Assembly: GCA_964058805.1 (NCBI GenBank)
Contig: CAXKVV010001855.1
Location: forward strand, 1 to 34,897
DNA length: 34,897 bases
Direction of reading: 5' to 3'
Origin: Schoenoplectus triqueter
Taxonomy: Eukaryota; Streptophyta; Magnoliopsida; Poales; Cyperaceae
Shown: positions 1 through 10,140 of the stretch, in pieces
How the letters are laid out: the number at the start of each line of letters is the position of its first letter
Numbering within the stretch: the first letter of the stretch is position 1
The notes under the pieces: generated by a model
What the model was told of the DNA's origin: nothing
Database searches by the model: none
What the model saw: only the letters and a program-made list of their open reading frames with translations
Translations under genes and position numbers: made by a program

Positions 1-845
1 TTACGGCCCTCTTTGTTATTGCTTTGCTAGCTTGAATGACTTGCTGCTTTAGAGCAAGCTTGAGTTCATCGCTTCACACGAGTTTCACTCTCGCAAGGGA
101 AAAGAAAGCCTTGCTGCTCTAGAGGATCAAAACCTCGTCGGTCAACAGCTGAGTCTACCCTTCCTAATTTGATTTCCTCTGCTCGCTCTAGGCTCGCTGA
201 AGGGGAACATGTTCCAAAGGCAAGGTCAAGAGTTCCTTCAGCTCCAGAAGCTCGGAAACAAGGGCAAGAGGTGAGGGCTCCAAGGCCAAGGGACATTTCT
301 TCTACAAGGTCACCAACTACTCGGGCAACAGCGTCACCTTTGAGGTTGGAAGGGTTTCACAATACCGCTTCACAGAAGGGTTTCGCCACAGAAGGGTTTC
401 GCCGAATTTGGTCAGAATCGCCGATTTTTTTCCGTCAAAAAAAGAGGGACAGGGGTATAATTGGTATTAAGAAAAAAATTATTTATTTAATTATGATTAA
501 ATATACATAATGGCAAATATCAGAATAAATCTATTTTGTAATGGCATATTTATCAATTGAAAGTTTACAGTGGCAAAAACCTAAATTTCAAAGTTTGCAG
601 TGGCAAAAAACCAATTCCCCCTAAAAAAATTGAAAATATGACCTAACAACTAATATAAAGAAAGCCTACAATAAATAAAAAGAATTACAATTGATTGTTC
701 TCATAATTTAAAATTATATTGAAATTGAAGTAATTCAGGAAAGCATGAAAATAAGTCATTAACAATCACAAACTTTATCATTCAGGAAAGTATGAAAATA
801 AGACTTTTATCAATCACAAACTTTACCACTCGGACTGTTTAGAAA
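1..845. other. Left-edge intergenic DNA with repeat fragments
   Basis: No gene is supported. About 88-372 is less AT-rich than the rest and reads open on the plus strand as a Ser/Arg/Pro-rich stretch, but its only apparent start near 169 is a TTG and it runs into AT-rich sequence, so it may be a decayed coding fragment of a transposon cut by the window edge. A short unit (cagaagggtttcgcc) recurs at about 370-402. About 530-625 resembles the end of a hairpin MITE (phrases like agtggcaaaaa and ccaattccccct), similar in style to the element at 5402-6143. About 731-829 is a two-copy direct repeat of roughly 49 bp. Confidence 0.5.
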
Positions 846-1020
846 ATTCGAAGCTAAATTCACAAAAAAAAAATACTAAAACGAAACCAAATTAGATTGG
901 AAGATCATCCGAGATAAAAATGGCATATATTGAATTAAAGTGTTCTGGAATAATGGACAGTACGCAATTTCCGGGACATTTTATTATACTAACGTATTAA
1001 TGTCTATGTAAATTCAATTG

Positions 1021-1021
<1 letters not shown>

Positions 1022-1050
<29 letters not shown>
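1022..1050. repeat. (AT)n microsatellite
   Basis: Uninterrupted AT dinucleotides over about 29 bp inside duplication copy 1. Confidence 0.95.
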
Positions 1051-1053
<3 letters not shown>

Positions 1054-1497
1054 AGCACATATTTCATTTGTGTAATATCAACCCGTCTAAATAAACAGCC
1101 CTACCCAAAATTAAGAGAGGCCCAAATAAGAATCTGACAAGTGACCCATAAACGGGCTGAGTACGCCCTGCCACAACCTTCTTACAAGAATTTTCTTTAT
1201 TGAAAAAAAAAGAAATTTATTTAACAAAATATTTTCAAAATTGGAAAAGTTTAATACTATTTTTGAATCTCCATATCTTATATTATAAATTGAAAAACAG
1301 CCTGCGCCAAAAAGGCACTTGACGTTGAGCGTAGATCGTCTTATCTATATCCGTCTTCCTCTAACCAATTCATGAAAACTCACCATTTGATATTTATTCG
1401 GAAAAATAATACAGCTGAGGTTGAAATTTCTCTCCTTTGACTTTAATTGGAATCTTTCCTATTCACCAGGCCACGCCATTTCTATCATTTCATTTCA

Positions 1498-1772
1498 AGA
1501 GGTGGCAATCGGACGGGCGGATCGGGTCGGGTTCGGATTCGGATTGGACGGGTCAGGTTAGTTTGATCTTCTAGAAGAAATTGGGTCGGGTTAGGTTACA
1601 TATTGTGTTTTTTCATATCTTCAATAGATTTCGATTGGATTGAAGATCATTTAATCTCGGATCGGGTTCAGATCAGTTTAACTTTTTAAAAAAAATCAGA
1701 TTGAATCAAATTCAAATGTAAGCAAATCAGATAAGTTTTTCAAATTGGGTCGGATCGGATTCTGCCACCTCT
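1498..1772. mobile_element. GGGTCGG-type MITE (family A), copy 1
   Basis: The left end reads agaggtggcaat and the right end ttctgccacctct, giving roughly 10-bp terminal inverted repeats around a 275-bp body rich in cgggtcgggt and ggatcgg words. The same ends and internal order recur at 12191-12473, 22819-23106 and 27335-27595. It is absent from the equivalent place in duplication copy 2, so it entered after the duplication. Flanks ttcatttca and accattcca match at 6 of 9 positions, at best a worn target duplication. It has no coding capacity; superfamily is inferred from the better-preserved copies. Confidence 0.7.
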
Positions 1773-1923
1773 AACCATTCCATACCCAAGAAAAGAAACT
1801 GGAGCCACCAAATCGGAAAATATCTGGACCATTAACAATTGAAAACTTTTCAGATGATCATATCTTGTACAACATTAGACGACTCAAATAATAGCACCAC
1901 ACAAATATATAGACATAAATAAT

Positions 1924-1925
<2 letters not shown>

Positions 1926-1994
<69 letters not shown>
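1926..1994. repeat. (TAA)n microsatellite
   Basis: About 23 near-perfect TAA repeats. The equivalent place in duplication copy 2 (5043-5100) also carries TAA repeats, so the seed predates the duplication. Confidence 0.95.
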
Positions 1995-1997
<3 letters not shown>

Positions 1998-2867
1998 GGG
2001 ACGACTTGTCCAAAGCATCTGCATGGCAATTGATTTGTTGTTTGAACATTGTTGGCCGAAGTGAGACCCCATATTAGCGTAAATCAATAAACATATTTTT
2101 TTGCGCAGGGTTCGGATATTGATATTGAATATCAACTATATTTGTTTCAGCACTAATTGATGCAGGATACTTCAAGATGTCAGAGTTTGTGCAAAAAATA
2201 TGTAAATTGATTTATCAAAGAGATGCTTCGAATAGTGAGCTTAATCATAATCCATATGGACAAAACATGGTCTGGATATCTTCTTTTCACTTTATTATAT
2301 AAAAAAATATTCTTTTCACTTTATTTTTCATAAAAAAAATCTTCTTTTCACTTTATTTTTCATAAAAAAAAAAATCTTCTTTTCACTTTAAATAAAACAA
2401 TATCATGGTCAATGGGAGACACATTGAAATCGTAACAATATAATTGCGCAAAATTTTGTTCTCAAATTTGAAAATTATAATAGTAAAGAGAGAAAAAGAA
2501 AAAGGAAGGAGAGAGCCAATTCAAATTTCATACTTAGTAGTTATACATTAAATTTTTAAAGTCATTTCTAAATAATTGAAGAATAATAATTTATTATAGC
2601 TTAATATTTAGCTTTTTAATTTCAATTATAGTTAATTTCAACTCATTTCAAGATTATAAATCTAATTTCACTTGAGACAAACGTGTAAATATATGTGATA
2701 TTTTCTACTAAGATAAAATCTTAGTCCGTCACTGATTATAATAGATTGTAATTTATTGTTGACAAATCGGTAGTAGAATAACCAAAATAGGCGTCAGACC
2801 ATCCAATAAATCTGCCCCGTAAAATTCCTAGAAAAGGGATTCTCCATCATCCATCAAATAAATCATT

Positions 2868-3299
2868 CTAATTAACTGCTGCTACTTGATGCAGTGATAC
2901 TGTAGGCTCTACAACCTTTTCTGCTACAGGATTTGGTACTTGGCCTTGTGCTGTTGGAGGAATGACATTTCCGGTTTAGCAAAAAAAAAAAGTCTCTGGT
3001 GAAGTACTTTTAATCTGATTCGTTCGATCAGAGATTAACGGTCCTGATTTAACAATAATAAAGTCACTGTGCATTAAAATTTGTATTTAGATTTTTTCTC
3101 AGTCGTTATGATTAAAATGAGCTGTTATAATTAACTTTTAAAAACGCTCCACATAAAAATTCTCTCAAGAGAATAATTGCCTGTTGATGGAGGTAGTGGT
3201 GGAGAAACTGATTCTATGTCTTTCTTCATTGATTGCTTCATCAACAAAATCGCCAGAATCAACTGGCATGCCTCAAAGAGATACAACCTGGTGGATATA
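2868..3299 (-). pseudogene. Candidate terminal exon of an unidentified gene, split by an insertion
   Basis: Read on the minus strand, 3299 to about 3182 is open and protein-like (contains YLFEACQLILAILLMKQSMK and SPPLPPSTGN). Reading stops making sense inside an AT-rich insert and resumes in the same frame at about 2972 (GNVIPPTAQGQVPNPV, EKVVEPTVSLHQ), ending at a TAG at 2868-2870. A cctcttttag acceptor-like site lies just upstream at about 3300. The two halves join at the same Gly-Asn codons once one 10-bp target copy and the insert are removed, about 74 codons in all. The composition (Pro/Val/Gln-rich tail) looks coding, but I do not recognise the protein and see no other exons nearby, so a captured or decayed gene fragment is most likely. 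Confidence 0.4.
2977..3175. mobile_element. 199-bp insertion (family B) with imperfect 10-bp target duplication
   Basis: Flanked by atttccggtt (2967-2976) and attgcctgtt (3176-3185), 8 of 10 identical in direct orientation. The inner part (about 3038-3168) is similar to 10368-10505: both have ctgatttaaca / ttgatttaaca, gcattaaaatt / gcataaaaatt, a ttatgatt block, a ccgttgtgatt-like block and an end in gagaat. No coding capacity. The class is uncertain; the flank length suggests a Mutator-like MITE. Confidence 0.5.
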
Positions 3300-5042
3300 C
3301 TAAAAGAGGTTTAATTCATGTTTGGAAATATATCATGTTTCACGTTATTAGCAAATTTGAAGCTAAATTCAGAAAAAAAAAATACTAAAAGAGGTATAAT
3401 TTCGTCATTAGAATATCATCCGAAATAAACTGTCCTTGAATTAAAGTACTCTGGCAAAATGGACAGTATCAAAATTTCCGGGACATTTTATGTTAATTCA
3501 ATTGTTTTATATTTTTTAAGCACATATTTAGAATATCATCCCATCTAAATAAAACAGCCCAACCCAAAATTTAAGGAGAAAACCAAATAAGAATTTGACA
3601 AGCGGCAAATAATATATTAACTCGAGCGATAACTAATTAGAATAACATTCAAAAAAATTATGAATTCAAGATAGACACAAAATGAATTTATGAACTATAC
3701 TCTAATCTTTGCCTTAAGAAAAAAAAAATCTGACAACCGGAACATATATAAACGGGCTGAGTACGCCCCCACCACAACTTATTTTTTCAATTTTTTTAAA
3801 AAAAGAATAAATTTATTTAGCAAATTAGCGTCAAAATTGTCAAGTCAAATATTATTTTGGTAAAATTGGATATATACCTTCAACGCATTCTAGTTTAGAT
3901 ATTTATCCCTTCAAATTTAAAAAATAATATTTATCTCTAAAAATATTAAGACCTTAAATATTTACTCATCACTAGTATTATTCTCTTAAAAATTAAATTA
4001 ATAAATAATTAAAATTATAATAGAATAAAAATATCCTTCTAATTTTTTTCTATCATGCATATTGCTTGCACCAACGATAGTTCATTGGATTTTTTTTTAT
4101 TTTGCTATACGCATTGTGTTGCTGTTGTAGTTATAATTGATCTCCTTCTTTGAACTCCAGCTGTGCGTAAATGCAACCTCAAATAAAAGTAATAGATTTT
4201 TATGATGTTTTATGGTATATAAAAAAATTTGAACTTCTGAAATTGAATAGAAATAAAAAAGCAACAAGTATAAATTGAACTAGTATGAATTGAAGCTGGT
4301 ACAAATCAGAACTGGAACAAATCAAAATTGTTACGAACCAAAACTGACATGAAACAAAACTTATCGTAACTATTGCCTACCAATGTGATTGAGAGCGAAA
4401 AAAGTACTACCATAATTATGATTTATAATAATTTTGTGCATCATTGAAGTAATAAAATTAGCAAGAAGATCTACACATAAATGAAAATATTTTAGATTCA
4501 TCATAGGGGTATTTTTGTCATATTGATATTTTAATTGATTTTTAATTTAATTTTTATGAAAATAATACTATAAATATTTAAGATTTTAGTAATTTCAAGG
4601 ACAAATACCTAATTTTTAAATTTGATGAGAAAGAATATCCAAATTGAGCTCATATCTTATGTTATCAAATGAAAGACAGCGTGCGGAAAAGATAGTCGAC
4701 TCGTCGTAGAGCGTAGACTGTATTTATCCGTCTGTTTCATGAAAAACTCACCACTTCATATTTGTTTAGAAAACTAATACAGCTCTGATTTGGAAAATTT
4801 TCATTGGTCTCTTCTTTGTCTAATTTGAATCTTTCCTATTCACTGGGTCCCGCAACTTCGATCATTCCAGGGGCGAGGGCAAGGCCTCCAGGGCCGAAGA
4901 CAAGAAACTGGACCCCACCAACTTGGAAAATATTTAGACCTTTAACAACTGAAAGGTTTACCAGATGATTGTATCTTGTACTACTTTAGACCATTCAAAT
5001 ACTACAGCACCACATAAATATAAATGAAAAATAAATAATAAT

Positions 5043-5043
5043 G

Positions 5044-5100
<57 letters not shown>
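5043..5100. repeat. (TAA)n microsatellite
   Basis: About 19 TAA repeats, positionally equivalent to the tract at 1926-1994. Confidence 0.95.
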
Positions 5101-5101
<1 letters not shown>

Positions 5102-5401
5102 GGGCTGAATTGACCAAACTGAGTCATCTTAACAGTTAGCGATTCCACAAAATTCCTTTTGTTGTTTGAACATTCTTGGTCCAAATGTGACCCCATACAT
5201 ATTTGCTTAAACAAATAAACATCATTTTGGCGCAGGGTTCAGATATTAGATATTGAATATCAACTATACTTTTTTCAGCATTAATTAAGGCAGGATACTA
5301 CAAGATGGCAGGTTTTGTGCAAAAAGTAAATTGATTTATCAAAGAGATGCTTCTAGTTATGAACTAAATCTGATTCCATATAGACCAAAAATGTTTTTTC
5401 T

Positions 5402-6143
5402 AAGGGAAAATTAGTCTCATGTCACCGAAAAACTTTAAATTTAGCAAAATGCCACTTCAAAACTTACTCTCTCTAATGTAAGTTTATTTAGTCTTTTGTC
5501 ACACTTATATATTTTTTGTTCATTTTTAATTAAGTTCAGTAAAATATCACTGTATTTTTTGGATATATTTTTTTAATTCTAAAAATACTCTCATTTCTGT
5601 CTGATATATCTTTTCCTACTAATTTCGTCTGTTAAAATCGTTGATATCTTTGCAAAATGCGTAATTATTTTAGCAAATGTCAAACCAAACACTTTTTTAT
5701 TTTATTCTACAATAGAGAAAACAGTCAACAAATAAATCATACTAAAATCTTTTATCCAAATGACCCATAAAAAATTACAAAAATGCATTTATATATGCTT
5801 ACGAATAGAATTTTCGTTTTTAAAGTTCTGAATCATGATGCTCATAGTCTGAAATTTATTTTCTGCATTACGCATTTTGCAGAGATATCAACGATTTTAA
5901 CAGATGAAATTACTACAAAAAGATATATCAGACAAAAATGAGGATATTTTTGGAATTAAAAAAATACATCCGAAAAATACAGTGATATTTTACTGAACTT
6001 AATTAAAAATGAACAAAGAATATATAAGTGTGGCAAAAAACTAAATAAACTTATTTTAGAATGGTATTAGAGGGAGTTAAAGTTTTGAAGTGATATTTTA
6101 CTAAATTTAAAGTTTTAAAGTGGCATTGGACTAATTTTCCCTT
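5402..6143. mobile_element. Long-hairpin MITE (family C)
   Basis: The first about 264 bp (5402-5665) and last about 277 bp (5867-6143) are inverted copies. Outer ends are aagggaaaattagtc and gactaattttccctt; inner ends are gcaaaatgcgtaat (5652-5665) and its reverse complement attacgcattttgc (5867-5880). The loop is about 200 bp. Flanks are T-rich, with ttttct on both sides, too simple to call a target duplication. There is no protein. Arms this long can fold into an extended hairpin if transcribed, a usual source of 21-24 nt small RNAs for such elements. Confidence 0.85.
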
Positions 6144-6675
6144 TTTCTTAACCTTTCAAGTCCGTAGTTACAAACTGATGAAATACACAATCTCCTAACA
6201 GAAACTATCATAACAAAAAAATAAAAGCAAATACAAATATCATTAATTGCTTCAATATTATAACTTCAAGTATTTCATTTGATTGTGTTGAATGACTTTG
6301 CTATGACACGAATCATTTTTCACAACAATTCATGGAACACTTTGTTATTTTGGAGAGATTTTTCAACTTGTAAAGAAAAAGAATTAACAATTATCGCAGA
6401 TGATATTGAACCCAACAATGAAAGAACGGACGAAAAGACCAAACAAAAACTAAAAAAAAAAAAATCTCAAAATGAAGTAATAGAGAAGAAAAACAAGTAT
6501 GACAGGAGGTTACGCCATTACCAAAAATATTCCGGACATCTTTTCAATTTAACTAAAACAATATGATGGTGAATGGAAGAAACCTTAAAATCACACCAAT
6601 ATACTTGTGAAAATTATTGTGCAGAAATTTACAAAATAATAATATTAAAAAAAAGGAAAAGGAAAGAGAGAAGCC

Positions 6676-6990
6676 ACAAAAGAAATACAACCAGATTATG
6701 CGCCCTGGAAATTTGAATGGTTATATTGATTGCAACTCCATCACTAACTACTAAACCATTAGGCAATTGACCAACTCGATAGCTAATCTTACTTCAAACA
6801 GAAACAAAAAGAACTGATTGGACACAATATGACAAGAAATTACAAGCAAATAATTGGTGCATCATGGTCGCTCCTTAACCATTAGAAGCTGCAGTTCATT
6901 ATGACGAAGGAAAATTTATTGACAATGAGCACATACGTTTCAAAAATTCTGTAAGAGTAAACACGCAAACTTTACACAAATAAATAAGTA
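6676..6990. other. 3' flank of gene 1
   Basis: AT-rich and without a reading frame or repeat that I recognise. It should contain the gene 1 transcript end and poly(A) signals; AT-richness prevents choosing one. Confidence 0.5.
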
Positions 6991-7030
6991 TCATCGTCCC
7001 TTGGGGTTCATAATCTCCGAGAAAATAGCA
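6991..7030 (-). other. Out-of-frame remnant of the conserved FER C-terminal tail (gene 1)
   Basis: Just past the gene 1 stop, another frame on the minus strand reads AIFSEIMNPKGR and then a stop at 6991-6993. MNPKGR is the C-terminal end that I know from FERONIA proteins. Aligning with gene 2 DNA puts a 2-bp loss in gene 1 at about 7033-7040, which creates the present early stop. An assembly error is an alternative. Confidence 0.75.
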
Positions 7031-9694
7031 CTAGGTGTTTTTGTCATAATCTACACTCACAATGCTCCTCTCTCCCATACTTATAGTAGTAGTTGTGGTG
7101 CTAGTCGATTCCGAAGAAGGTTCATCAGCTAGCTCTTTCTTTCCAAAAACTGTCTCCTCTCCAGATGTGGTCCCGCCAATCGAACTTCCGCTTTCTTCTT
7201 TATGTAGTTGCAATTGCAAAGAAAATTCTAAATTCCAAAGCACATCTCCAATTGTTGGTCGATTAATACCTTGATCAGCCAAACAATTTATGGCTGTTTC
7301 GACATACCTCTTTAAGCATTGAGGTGCAATTTTGCTTCTTAAGTAGGGGTCGATACTCTCTTCTAGAATGCCTTTGCTCTGACAAAGCAGTGCCCATTCT
7401 GCTAGGTTTACCTGTTCTTTTGGTACATCGGTGCTTACTATCGGTGGCCTTGCACACAATACTTCAAGCAAAACCACGCCGAAGGAGTAGACATCAGATT
7501 TTTCAGTCAGCTGTTGCCGTCTAAAATACTCCGGGTCTAGGTATCCGAAGCTCCCCTTAACCGCTGTGCTCACATGCGTGTTGTCTCCAGCAGATCCTGT
7601 TTTTGACAATCCAAAATCTGATACCTTTGCGACCCATTTTTCATCCAAAAGAATATTAGTAGTTTTCACATCTCGATGAATTACAGTGTGTTTCGCTCCT
7701 GTATGAAGGTAGTGTAGCCCCCGAGCAGCACCTATGCAAATTTCGAGTCTCTTCTTCCATGTAAGTGGTGCATTTTTGGTTTTGTAAAGGTGCTCTCGGA
7801 GTGTCCCATGAGCCATATAGTCATATACCAATATCATTTCGTTTTCCTCCTCGCAATAACCAATAAGGGATACGAGGTGTTTATGACGAAGCTTCGACAA
7901 CAACTCTATTTCAGTTTGAAATTCACGAACCCCTTGTTGAGATAATGGGTTGCCCCGCTTAATTGCAACCTTCATCGATCCATTATCAATTTCCCCCTTG
8001 TAAACTTTTCCAAATCCTCCAACACCAAGAACTAGGGCTTCATCAAACCCATTGGTTGCTGCTAAAATCTCGTTAAACGAGAAATATCGACAGAGGTTTG
8101 CTGGTAAAGATGAATTGTGGCTACCAGTGCCGCTACCAATACCGATGATACCTGAACTACTGGTGTTTGTATTACCTAAGACATTAGATCGGGTGTTTGA
8201 GATTCCATAAAGTGAGAGCGGAGTCGATACACTCGGCTCTTCGCTTATCTTTGCCTCTTCAGACACCATGTCGTTTTGTTTGCGCCACTTGTAAATCATA
8301 TACAAGCAGATATAAACAATGATGGAGAGGAGCAAAAAGCCACCAACAACTCCACCAATGATAGCTGAGCTCTTTGCTTTTGACTTTTTGTGCTTGTTGT
8401 AAAAAGTTTTAGTGGGATCCACTATGTTTTTTGGTGGGGGTACAGGATTCAAACCGGCAAGGTTGTTTTCAAAATTGCTCATCTTAAACACCTCAAGGCC
8501 ATTCAATATTGCATCAAAATACTCAGTTTTTGTGGAAAGATCGGGGTGAAGTGCAACCCACATATCCTGTTGACCTGACCCAACTGTAAGAATCACATAA
8601 TCTACATAAACAGGTTTACCGATTCCACCACTCCAGGCAATTACATCAAATTGTGTGTGAGCAGTCTGGTTATTGATGTAAATAATGAAAACCCTTTGAT
8701 TTACCTTAGTCATTGGGTACTGGATCTCACAAAAATGGAATCGTACGAGGTAGTAAAACGCAGCATCTACAGTTAGGATCCAAGTAAGATTGTATTGCAA
8801 GTTGATTTGTGGGTTCAGACCCATTGATCGTGCTGTTTCGTACACCAGAACCGGTGCAATATATTGTGGTATAGTTGGTGGATATTCAATTGTCACATTA
8901 GTATCATTTTTAAAGGTGACACCAAAAGCTGCGCCAAATATATAGTTTGAGTCGTCATCCCATGAGCGGTACAATCCCGAGTCTTCAAATCGGTTTAAGG
9001 ATCGACCACCTACATTGAGCCTGTACATTGTTTGGAAAGCCATACCTGGGTCATATGGGAATGGAGTATAAGTACCATCTGCCGTATAAGCCGTTATAGT
9101 GTTGAAGATCTCTGGAGACGACATGATCTCGATTCCATTAATAAATGCATACACATTCGGGTGCTGCGTAGATGGCGCAAATGTTAAATCTAGAGTACTT
9201 GATGTGACATTGATGGAAAACTCCCGAACAAGATAGTCATAGTTCAATGCGGTCATAGTTATCCAAGCACTGAAGTTGGAGAGAAGAGTGTAGGCGCCAA
9301 AAGTGACAGTGAAATATGAGTCGGATGCAAGAAGGTTTGAGTAGTTGGCCGGATAGAAATAGAGCCGGAGGAAGTAGCGGCCCGGAGAGAGGGGGAAAAG
9401 GTAAGTATAATTTGAGGTGAAGATCCGGGCATTACTGAATGGTACAATCGGCACCGAGGGGTTCCTGTATGGAAGAGCTGATGTTTGGCTTGCTAATGTT
9501 TGAGAAATGTATTGTGTTGTACCATCTCCAATCCATGTGAGGTTGTTAACATAGTCTGTGCTGGTTACTGATGTACCACAACTTAAGAGGATGTGAGTAG
9601 AATTGGAAGTGGAGTTAGCAGCATGAACTGGGACGGTGAAAAAACAGGACAAGACAGGAAAAAATAATAAGAGGAGAGAGATTGAATAACTCAT
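7031..9694 (-). CDS. FER-like: FERONIA-like malectin receptor kinase, gene 1
   Basis: A single uninterrupted frame of 887 residues. Order: signal peptide (about 1-25, ending VPVHA), two malectin-like domains (about 34-195 and 225-405, with SPGRYFLRLYFYP and DPGMAFQTMYRLNVGG), membrane span about 443-466, then a Ser/Thr kinase (about 550-825). The kinase has the glycine loop GVGGFGKV (557-564), lysine in VAIK (579), HRDVKTTN (673-680), DFG (693-695) and DPE (720-722), so it looks catalytically competent. FERONIA and relatives sit in the plasma membrane, bind RALF peptides with LLG/LORELEI partners and cell-wall pectin, and signal in growth, fertilization and immunity. CRYFSFNEI and THTGAKH-type kinase motifs place it in the FER clade. 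The start is the only Met preceding the signal peptide. Odd: the C-terminus is frameshifted and 17 or so residues shorter than family norm (tail at 6991-7030). Confidence 0.95.
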   Translation of the reverse strand: MSYSISLLLLFFPVLSCFFTVPVHAANSTSNSTHILLSCGTSVTSTDYVNNLTWIGDGTTQYISQTLASQTSALPYRNPSVPIVPFSNARIFTSNYTYLFPLSPGRYFLRLYFYPANYSNLLASDSYFTVTFGAYTLLSNFSAWITMTALNYDYLVREFSINVTSSTLDLTFAPSTQHPNVYAFINGIEIMSSPEIFNTITAYTADGTYTPFPYDPGMAFQTMYRLNVGGRSLNRFEDSGLYRSWDDDSNYIFGAAFGVTFKNDTNVTIEYPPTIPQYIAPVLVYETARSMGLNPQINLQYNLTWILTVDAAFYYLVRFHFCEIQYPMTKVNQRVFIIYINNQTAHTQFDVIAWSGGIGKPVYVDYVILTVGSGQQDMWVALHPDLSTKTEYFDAILNGLEVFKMSNFENNLAGLNPVPPPKNIVDPTKTFYNKHKKSKAKSSAIIGGVVGGFLLLSIIVYICLYMIYKWRKQNDMVSEEAKISEEPSVSTPLSLYGISNTRSNVLGNTNTSSSGIIGIGSGTGSHNSSLPANLCRYFSFNEILAATNGFDEALVLGVGGFGKVYKGEIDNGSMKVAIKRGNPLSQQGVREFQTEIELLSKLRHKHLVSLIGYCEEENEMILVYDYMAHGTLREHLYKTKNAPLTWKKRLEICIGAARGLHYLHTGAKHTVIHRDVKTTNILLDEKWVAKVSDFGLSKTGSAGDNTHVSTAVKGSFGYLDPEYFRRQQLTEKSDVYSFGVVLLEVLCARPPIVSTDVPKEQVNLAEWALLCQSKGILEESIDPYLRSKIAPQCLKRYVETAINCLADQGINRPTIGDVLWNLEFSLQLQLHKEESGSSIGGTTSGEETVFGKKELADEPSSESTSTTTTTISMGERSIVSVDYDKNT

Positions 9695-9908
9695 TTTACA
9701 TGAACTGGAGTCTTGTTGTGTGTGGTCAGTGGTGGAATTGACCCATGAAGGGAAGATTCAATATTGGGTACTAATTACCTGTCTGACTGTCTCACTGCAA
9801 GATTCATTTGTTGAAATTTGGAGGGTTTATGTTTAAATTTGCTGAACCCAGTTGAACCCTGTCAGACAGTGAGGTAATTAGAAATTGGCCGAGGAGAGCA
9901 AAGGATTT

Positions 9909-9932
9909 CTAATTGTAGACTAGAAGAGTCAT
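9909..9932 (-). promoter_or_regulatory. Upstream ORF in gene 1 leader
   Basis: If the 95-bp intron is spliced as proposed, exon 2 begins exactly with ATG and encodes a seven-codon peptide (MTLLVYN, stop), about 215 nt before the main start. Short upstream frames can lower translation of the main frame; this is prediction only. Confidence 0.35.
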
Positions 9933-10027
9933 CTGTGAAAGAAAAAAAAACAGGACGATTCAATCAAGAGCAAGAAATTGAGTAAACATATAAAAATATA
10001 GAAATGAAGTGAAGAAAGGGATTTTAC
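9933..10027 (-). other. Probable 5'UTR intron of gene 1 (95 bp)
   Basis: On the minus strand the donor is CTGAG|GTAAAAT at 10028/10027 and the acceptor is a long T-rich tract ending TTTCTTTCACAG at 9933. Length 95 nt and AT-rich interior fit plant introns, and 5'UTR introns before intron-less coding regions are common in this family. A weaker alternative acceptor, TCTTGCAG, lies at 9795. Confidence 0.6.
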
Positions 10028-10140
10028 CTCAGCACAGACAGAGAGAAAGAAAGAAGAGGAGAATGCAAAAGAGAGGAGGAGAGAAAAAGTGTTTCCTCTT
10101 CGCCTAGTGCCAAATTTCCATTCAAGCATATTGGTTGGTT

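Larger units (their letters stand above)
846..2520. repeat. Tandem segmental duplication, copy 1
   Basis: Blocks of this segment recur in the same order and direction at 3359-6675: around 846-1030 and 3359-3510, 1153-1175 and 3753-3775, 1290-1355 and 4668-4735, 1790-1925 and 4905-5035, a shared (TAA)n tract, 2030-2275 and 5155-5390, and 2392-2520 and 6553-6675. No reading frame survives. This copy carries its own insertion (the 1498-1772 element), an (AT)n tract at 1022-1050, and four copies of a unit containing cttcttttcacttta at 2279-2392. Substitutions and indels are many, so the duplication is not recent. Confidence 0.75.
3359..6675. repeat. Tandem segmental duplication, copy 2, next to the gene 1 3' flank
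   Basis: Collinear with 846-2520 but nearly twice as long. The difference is partly the 5402-6143 hairpin element, and partly private AT-rich sequence at about 3830-4670. The stretch 6144-6550 has no recognisable feature except a lysine-rich chance reading frame. Copy 2 ends about 315 bp before the ancestral stop of gene 1, so copy 1 could mark the 3' flank of a lost gene copy; that is inference only. Confidence 0.7.
9695..10140 (-). promoter_or_regulatory. Gene 1 5' leader
   Basis: The leader is inferred to start near a CT-rich stretch (about 10035-10100 on the minus strand), typical of plant 5'UTRs. The block 10104-10140 (agtgccaaattt, attcaag, ttggttgg) resembles 32033-32074, which lies only about 45-85 bp before the gene 3 start, against about 410-450 bp here. 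The extra length in gene 1 is explained by an intron and added leader. 9771-9796 and 9858-9882 form an imperfect inverted repeat (taattacct...gtctgac) that could fold in the mRNA. Confidence 0.5.

Noticed and set aside
169..510. 113-codon frame on the plus strand
   Set aside because: Its first codon is TTG and its end lies in AT-rich DNA; no domain or homology recognised. At best a transposon fragment.
1858..2135. Poly-Ile and poly-Leu reading frames
   Set aside because: They are translations of the TAA microsatellite; the poly-Tyr frame at 5002-5214 has the same cause.
6279..6566. Lysine-rich 95-codon frame
   Set aside because: Driven by AAA/GAA-rich sequence in an AT-rich spacer, without promoter or family features.
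7062..7524. Plus-strand frames opposite gene 1 (and 16258-17445 opposite gene 2)
   Set aside because: Antisense shadows of the conserved kinase coding sequence, which is far better supported.
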